DNA of 64,000 nucleotides. It comes from Clytia hemisphaerica. Its lineage: Eukaryota > Cnidaria > Hydrozoa > Leptothecata > Clytiidae. The notes under the pieces were generated by a model. It was not told the DNA's origin. It made no database searches and worked only from the letters and a program-made list of their open reading frames with translations. A program made the position numbers and the translations under genes. The stretch covers positions 1,861,309 to 1,925,308 of the forward strand of contig CACVBU010000616.1 of assembly GCA_902728285.1 (NCBI GenBank), written 5' to 3'. Positions 58,965 through 64,000 of the stretch are shown piece after piece (position 1 is the stretch's first letter; each line of letters begins with the position of its first letter).

Positions 58965-59938
58965 AAAGTTCTTCCCCCATAAATAACTTTACAAGCCCAG
59001 TTAAGACGGCCAGCAAGCTGTTGTAGCTGCCTCTTTGATGCACGAGCTCGGGACTGAAAAGACAGAAGTGCATCTTTCAGATCACCTAGCTTTTTGACTG
59101 GGAGCGAGAGAGTCAAAGAGGTGGTGTCAATCTCAACTCCAAGAAATACCAGTCTTGTGCATGGTGGGACAAGCTTAGAGGGGCTGATGGTAAAACCTAG
59201 GGAAACCAGAAGGGAGGAAAGAGTATCAAAGGCAGCTTGACATTCATGCTGAGTTCTACCAATGACCAAGAAATCATCAAGATACACTATGATCAAAGGG
59301 TAGCCTCTTCTCTGCATCATACGTCTTACACTCTGAGTTAAACGATGAAAAATACCAGGGGCACTGCGTGCGCCAAAAGGGAGACGTGTGTCTTTTAGAT
59401 ACGTGTAATGGCTATCCCCACTAAATTTCCACTTCAACCCGAGAGCATCTCGGTTAGAAGGATGGACTGGGACAGATCTATACGCATGTCTCAAATCTAT
59501 CTTAGCGATGAAGAAATCCTTCCCTATCAACCTGCAGGCGTCATCTAGGGTCTGGAAAGATTGCTTCTCAATATCGATGTAAGAATTAACGCCCATACCG
59601 TGGGGCATTGAACAGTCATGGATCAAACGGAGATCCTCAGAATCAGGCTTTGGAACTGCTCCAAGTGCGCTGACTATCACAGGCTTTTCAGTAGCAATAA
59701 TGTAGTTTCCGGCCGCAAGTTCTTCAAGGATAGTGGCTTCAACTTTCCCTTTAGAACTCTGGCCAATAGCAGAATTGTAGTTATCCATCTCCGCAGGGCT
59801 GATTGAAGCATCTGCTGGGAGCAATTGAAACCCATTGACCACACCATCAAATAAAAATTGACGGTCCGGATCATTTTGGAGTTCTTTGTCCCAAAGTGCA
59901 GAATCAAGCGGAGAAGGACCAGGTTCAGAAGAAAAGAG
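58904..59938 (-). CDS. Ngaro-type reverse transcriptase
   Basis: The frame is open from directly after the gag stop (59939-59941) to 58904. It begins FSSEPGPSPLDSALWDKELQ, then shows RT motifs: EELAAGNYIIATEKP, LRLIHDCSMPHG, FFIAKIDLRHAYRSVPVHP, DTRLPFGARSAPGIFHR and the catalytic IIVYLDDFLVIG, then LGFTISPSKLVPPCTRLVFL. It is in the same frame as the gag-like ORF, separated from it by one TGA, so expression could rest on readthrough or an independent start (ATG 59842 is late). The C-terminus runs out of frame at the T run and the RNase H continues in the other frame. Confidence 0.88.
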   Translation of the reverse strand, partial: LFSSEPGPSPLDSALWDKELQNDPDRQFLFDGVVNGFQLLPADASISPAEMDNYNSAIGQSSKGKVEATILEELAAGNYIIATEKPVIVSALGAVPKPDSEDLRLIHDCSMPHGMGVNSYIDIEKQSFQTLDDACRLIGKDFFIAKIDLRHAYRSVPVHPSNRDALGLKWKFSGDSHYTYLKDTRLPFGARSAPGIFHRLTQSVRRMMQRRGYPLIIVYLDDFLVIGRTQHECQAAFDTLSSLLVSLGFTISPSKLVPPCTRLVFLGVEIDTTSLTLSLPVKKLGDLKDALLSFQSRARASKRQLQQLAGRLNWACKVIYGGRTFCVVFLTLWAPYRNSHPSVC

Positions 59939-60823
59939 TCATTGAGAGCCACCCTCATTCACAGGATGCAGAAAACCTTGATGTGATTTTCCACAAGCCT
60001 GAGAGCCAACCTTGCGGTTACAGGCATGAGTGAACCTGCAGGGTGACTTCTGACAACCTTTTCTTGAATTAAACATCCGACAAATCTCAGAGCCGGACGA
60101 GAGATGTGTCATTGTGGGAGGACCAGAAACCTTACTGTTACCCGCAAGACCAGAGGAGAGAAAATCAATCTTGGGTGAGGAAGTATCAGTGCCATGCCCA
60201 AGCCCACGAGGTAGCTTTGCAGCCCAGCGAGGTATAAGAACAACCTCATGTAGATGGCTATGGTCAGTACTCCACGAGAACCCATAAGTATGTTGCAAAA
60301 TCCGAAATTCATCGTCATATTGCAACACGGATTGCCATGTGTACTTAGTTGCCAGCTCTAAGACCTTAATCGCATAAGAAAGGTACTCCTGTACATGGAA
60401 AAGGGTGGAAAGCTTCCCAGAAAAAAGTAGCTCGTAAAAAATTCTCAAATTAGCAATATTAAATTGTTCAACTGTAACACTAGAAAGCTTAGGTTTAGAG
60501 TCCTGTAAAATCAAGGCAAGTTTACAATTGTTGTCATAAGACAAAACTTTTTCATCCTCAGCAGGTCGAATACGAGAAACAAAGTCCACTATACGTAAAG
60601 CTTTACCTCTGGTAACATCGTTGGTGCGTGTTGGGCGAAGAAAAAGTTCGTTCTGTGTGAACTGACGAGAAGGAGAAGGTTCAGTGTTCGAGCCAGAATT
60701 CAAAAAAGGAAGGACATTACCAAACGAAGAGCCAGGATTCAAAGTTTGTTGTTGTTGTTGAGAAGAAAGGAGCGGGCGGTGAAGCAAAGTAGACATTGAA
60801 TCGGCAGGAAAATTGTTAAACAT
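59939..60823 (-). CDS. Gag-like ORF 2 with C-terminal Cys/His fingers (Ngaro-type element)
   Basis: 294 residues from ATG 60823. The N-terminus is low complexity (SSQQQQQTLNPGSS). The middle is helical (VEQFNIANLRIFYELL; EYLSYAIKVLELATKYTWQS). The C-terminus carries Cys and His pairs in CRMFNSRKGCQKSPCRFTHA followed by CNRKVGSQACGKSH, a CCCH-like nucleic-acid-binding arrangement usual in gag of YR retroelements. It probably coats element RNA. A single TGA separates it from the RT in the same frame. Confidence 0.75.
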   Translation of the reverse strand: MFNNFPADSMSTLLHRPLLSSQQQQQTLNPGSSFGNVLPFLNSGSNTEPSPSRQFTQNELFLRPTRTNDVTRGKALRIVDFVSRIRPAEDEKVLSYDNNCKLALILQDSKPKLSSVTVEQFNIANLRIFYELLFSGKLSTLFHVQEYLSYAIKVLELATKYTWQSVLQYDDEFRILQHTYGFSWSTDHSHLHEVVLIPRWAAKLPRGLGHGTDTSSPKIDFLSSGLAGNSKVSGPPTMTHLSSGSEICRMFNSRKGCQKSPCRFTHACNRKVGSQACGKSHQGFLHPVNEGGSQ

Positions 60824-60918
60824 GGCGGATCGAGCAGTATGGTTTTCCCCTGAGGAACCGTTGCGTGTATCGGGCGGAGGGGCGGAGCGAGACGAATTTT
60901 GTTGACTTCTAGAGTCTT

Positions 60919-61347
60919 TTAACGTTGAAGTTTTTCAGTCTGACGTTTAATTTCCTCAACTAAAACGTTTTCTTCTTCACGGAGTTGGTTTTCCTTATCA
61001 CGTCTGATTGATTCTAGAAGCTCAGTTTCTTGATTTTTGAGGTCTTCAAGGTGTTGGCGGTAATGATTTATCTGCTCTGTTGAGAAGGAACGAGAGTCGG
61101 GGCTTTTCCTTGTCTTTTCAGCAGATGAGCGACGATTTCGTGATGGAGAAGAAGACGGAGACGGTGGTGGAGGTGGACCTTGGCAGTTTTTGCCTGGATG
61201 ACCAAAATCATGTAAGTCGTGACTTCTTTGGCATCCAGGGCATTTCTTCTTTCTGGTACCAGTAGAGTTGTTATCTTCACTGGTGGGAGTAGTAGGTGGA
61301 GAAGTCAGGAACATGAGAATTGTAAAGAATAGTCTTTCAGCAAGCAT
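60919..61347 (-). CDS. Small gag-like/accessory ORF 1 of the Ngaro-type element
   Basis: 142 residues, ATG 61347 to the stop at 60919, directly after the A1 repeat. A possible zinc motif (KKCPGCQRSHDLHDFGH) is followed by a Pro-rich stretch, a Ser/Arg stretch (SPSSSPSRNRRSS) and a C-terminal coiled coil (ETELLESIRRDKENQLREEE). I know no catalytic family for it. Its place before gag suggests an assembly or RNA-binding role. About 95 bp separates it from the next ORF, in another frame. Confidence 0.6.
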   Translation of the reverse strand: MLAERLFFTILMFLTSPPTTPTSEDNNSTGTRKKKCPGCQRSHDLHDFGHPGKNCQGPPPPPSPSSSPSRNRRSSAEKTRKSPDSRSFSTEQINHYRQHLEDLKNQETELLESIRRDKENQLREEENVLVEEIKRQTEKLQR

Positions 61348-61387
61348 TTTGACAGATAAACAGTAACAGGAGATAAATGTAAAAACA

Positions 61388-61558
61388 GCAAAAAACAGCA
61401 GTCTGCACTGAAGAACTGAAGAACTGAAAAAGGCCCATGTGGAAAATCTGAGGCCTTATAAGGGGCATGAAAGTGAGGCTAATTCAAGAGTCCGGATTAG
61501 GACCAAAACAAACCAATTGCATCTAAACCCTGATATACAAAAACATATATCAGACACT
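61388..61558 (-). repeat. Split direct repeat A1 (5-prime terminus) of the Ngaro-type element
   Basis: Matches A2 (56973-57143) along its full length. Transcription would start in or just after this repeat. On the minus strand it begins AGTGTCTGATATATG. Confidence 0.9.
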
Positions 61559-62978
61559 AAAAAGCAAGATAAAAAAATTCCACCTCTTTCTTTATATAAA
61601 AACATTCAAGTGGTGATACGGTTAAAAACTGTATACGTCATTTTACATGTTTAAATTCGAAAAGTTATGACAGGGGGGTTTAAAAAAAGCAATTTAGAAT
61701 TGACTTATTTATCTTTTTATATCCGATAAAAACAAAGTTGCACTATTCTTTGTGGCTTTCCCGCTTTTTCTTGAAGAATTCTCATTTCTACATTTTACTC
61801 CTCTTTACCATAATATTTTCTCAAATTTTCTCAAACTGGACAGCGTATTTAATGAGAGCGAAGCGAGAAAAGGATCTCCGGGGAGGGTTAGAGTCAAACT
61901 TTGAAGATATCTATTTATTCATTTGATCGTTTTTTTAAGCCAGCTTCAACATCCAAAGGACTTTTAGTGCGTTCAGCTACAGCTTAACCGGCGTGCGACG
62001 CCGGGTACCGGCTAGTACTGACTAATTTTCCACCAAATTTGATTTTTCATGTATGAATTCCGAAAAAGGGGAGTTAATTTTTCTTTCTTTTTTACTATTT
62101 ATTGCTTTCCTGATGCACAGAACAAGGCACTTGCAGTCTCTTAGAGGGGAATCACAATACAAAAAAGGAGGCTGTTTTAGGCGCTCTAGAGGGGTCAAAA
62201 ATCGAAAATTTTCTGTATGTTACCTTTAAAATCCTAAATCCGCTCCTGAAAAGGGCATAAAGAACACTGTAACAACAATCCCACATACACTACAGGGGAA
62301 AAAACATTTGAAGCAAACAACATCTCACACAAAAATAGAAAAATACAGAATCAGAAGTTGGACAAGAACCCGGTTCGGCGTGCCGCGACGGGACGACCGC
62401 ACGGGGAAAAGTATAGCCTGGATATCCAAGCTCAAAATTTACCTCGACATAGAAAGTTCTAAGATTATAGAGCTTGGTCTCCCTTGAGAATGAAAGTGCA
62501 AACCCATGTTTCCAAAACTTTTCTAGCCGACCCAGGGCAGCAAAACATAAATTAATAAAAAGCAGCCTTGCAAGATCTTCTTTTTAACGAACAACTGTTT
62601 TTTGACGTCGGAAAGAGAAAATGGATTTTTATAGCGGCGGGTATATAATGCTTAAAACATAATGCATATTGCATAATTTATAATATATTTGAAAAATGTT
62701 AATTTTAGAGGCTGTAATAAGGAGAATTTGAAAGATAATACTTTCAACAAAACAAATATACCATTTTCTACCAGAACATAAAGGGTAGAAAGCTGTAAAT
62801 TTGAACTTTGGATGGTAAAGAAAATCCATGATCCACTGAAAATGCTTGCCACCATTTTGATTTTCATAGTTGTCTTTTACATAACGTAGCATAGTGTAGA
62901 AAAAACACGAAATATCTCCTCCGTATATTACTTTTTAATTCGAAAACGTAAATTTTATAGCAAGATCCGGCCTTCAGT
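61559..62978. other. Non-coding stretch
   Basis: No supported exon. Open minus-strand frames at 62629-62892 encode hydrophobic sequence without splice context or known domain and are not called. Confidence 0.35.
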
Positions 62979-64000
62979 TCAATTCAACCAGTACAATCGA
63001 TACAAGTCCATTTTTTCAGGGTCAATTTCTTCAATGATACAGCATTCGTGAAAAAGTTTGATATGACAAGAAGTGTTCGTACATTTAACTAGAGAGTCTA
63101 GATTTGCTTTATGATCACAAAAACAAATCGACGATGAGTTATATTCGATACTTTCTTTGCATTCGGCACAAAGCCATTCTCCCTGTGGAAGTGAATTAAA
63201 TTTAGTGCATTTCAAATGAAAGAAACAGATAATGCAATCTTCATGTTGGGCACATCCCATAATAGTGTCGAAGGATTCTAACAAGGGCAACATATGATAA
63301 TGAATGCCTTTGTCATTGGGATGGACCTTTCTCACAAACATAACAAGAAGATTATCTGTATGTGCAATATTTGAGTCCCCCCAACACTAAGTTTGCTCCC
63401 CCCATAAGCTTTATTCCTTTCATGATTTGATGAAATTGAGAAAAATCCCCCGTCATTTTGCCAAAATTTCAGGTGCTAAAAGATTTTTGATCGAGAGTAA
63501 AACATAATCTTTGTTCAATAGAGACCAAAGAATTTTCTAAATAGAAACGAAAAACTTTCTCAAATTAATGAACACCTCAAATATGAAAAGCATTCCATTG
63601 TAAGTAAGGTGTGTGAAAAAAATAAGCACAAAAATACTACGATTTTCATTTCGTGATTATTACATGAGTTCAAAGAGTCTTACCTGGCTTCCCATAATAA
63701 CAACAATGACCCATATCCTTGCATCTGGGACAAACCCAATTTTCAGGAGCTGTTTTTTTTATTTAAACAGGCCCGGCGGAAGCGGGGAGGCTGGGGAGTC
63801 TTCAGCCTTCCCACTTTTAAGCAATTGAGATTTTTTCACGAATTCCTAGCGAATCTTATCTTATTTTGAGCCTTCAGCCTCCCCAATCTTACGGTTGTTC
63901 CGCCGGGCCTGTTAAACTGACACATTTCAGATGAAACTGTTCGATCTTACACGAAGGTCGAGTGCAAGCAATAAAACCACCCGCAACATACCAACCAGGC
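62979..64000 (-). CDS. PHD-finger array protein, 3-prime part (gene continues beyond the window)
   Basis: Exons, minus strand: 64000 (edge) to about 63918, 63749-63684 and 63355-62979 (stop). The joins keep phase (1/2). PHD 1 is split over two exons: GGFIACTRPSCKIEQFHLKC, then ENWVCPRCK. PHD 2: CCYYGKP ... IMGCAQHEDCIICFFHLKC ... GEWLCAECK. PHD 3 begins ICFCDHKANLDSLVKCTNTS and reaches FHECC, but the protein ends (DLYRLYWLN) before a final W-x-C-x2-C, so it is incomplete. PHD fingers usually read histone H3 tails. The first intron is filled by a MITE. It could be a host chromatin gene or the C-terminal part of a transposon protein like the one ending at 56070. Confidence 0.7.
63768..63911. 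mobile_element. 144-bp MITE with CAGGCCCGGCGGAA termini and 5-bp TTAAA flanks
   Basis: CAGGCCCGGCGGAA at the left is the reverse complement of TTCCGCCGGGCCTG at the right. TTAAA stands directly outside both ends (63763-63767 and 63912-63916), a probable target duplication. An inner inverted pair (GGGGAGGCTG / CAGCCTCCCC) is also present. No ORF. It lies in an intron of the PHD gene. Confidence 0.85.

Larger units (their letters stand above)
56609..61558 (-). mobile_element. Ngaro-type tyrosine-recombinase retrotransposon with split direct repeats
   Basis: On the minus strand the element reads A1 (61558-61388), gag-like ORFs, RT, RNase H, YR, B1 (57289-57144), A2 (57143-56973), a spacer of about 217 bp, and B2 (56755-56610). 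A1 and A2 are about 171 bp and essentially identical; B1 and B2 are 146 bp with about one mismatch. This A1...B1A2...B2 order of split direct repeats defines the Ngaro group, in contrast to the inverted repeats of DIRS1. The near-identity of repeats suggests recent insertion, yet the coding part has a frame change and a stop (see entries). A terminal-only copy lies at 30813-31322. Confidence 0.9.

Overview
This is a eukaryotic, almost certainly metazoan, nuclear window. It is AT-rich (clearly below 40 percent GC by eye) and genes are broken into short exons by short GT-AG introns. It contains a class A GPCR-like gene, chromodomain and PHD proteins, several animal-type DNA transposons and tyrosine-recombinase retrotransposons. 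I cannot name the species; an invertebrate, perhaps a cnidarian or another early-branching animal, fits best. No rRNA, CRISPR, operon or bacterial gene was seen.

Layout. 0-2 kb: three in-phase exons of a Glu/Lys/Gln-rich coiled-coil gene, with a tRNA-like SINE and a MITE in its introns. 3-4.6 kb: a MITE, then a truncated GPCR-like gene whose last residues are encoded by a repeat that recurs inverted at 32 kb. 6.5 kb: a minisatellite. 7-9.9 kb: a + strand gene with duplicated small exons and a 3-prime exon encoding a kinase-like domain without its catalytic aspartates. 11.1-15.2 kb: a seven-exon, fully phase-consistent 482-residue gene that strings together homeodomain-like, HMG-like, GTF2I-like and chromo domains. 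15.3-17.4 kb: three adjacent inverted-repeat elements. 19.6 kb: an 88-bp satellite.

20.4-29.0 kb (minus strand): a KDZ (Kyakuja-Dileera-Zisupton) transposase gene that I could thread through at least 13 exons, mostly in phase. One of its introns is a MITE that appears to have supplied the splice sites. 30.8-31.3 kb: an isolated terminal region of a Ngaro-type retroelement. 31.3-43.2 kb: gene-poor, with two unrecognised ORFs, one exon-like segment and two MITEs. 43.2-47.1 kb (minus): a degenerate DIRS1-like retrotransposon (gag/RT, RNase H, tyrosine recombinase).

49.2-56.1 kb (plus): the most striking gene, 21 exons that keep phase throughout and encode about 1,211 residues: a CaRF/ALS2CR8-like N-terminal region, MULE (Mutator-like) DDE transposase, SWIM zinc finger, basic linker, ULP1-type C48 cysteine protease and a PHD-like zinc finger. 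56.6-61.56 kb (minus): a nearly complete Ngaro-type retrotransposon with diagnostic split direct repeats. 63-64 kb (minus): the 3-prime end of a PHD-finger-array gene, again with a MITE filling an intron.

Overall the window is a mobile-element-dense region in which two large intron-containing DNA transposase genes (KDZ and MULE-ULP1), two YR retrotransposons and many MITEs surround a few host-like genes. All exon joins were made by eye from GT-AG sites, reading phase and protein similarity recalled from family knowledge; none was checked with a database or RNA data.
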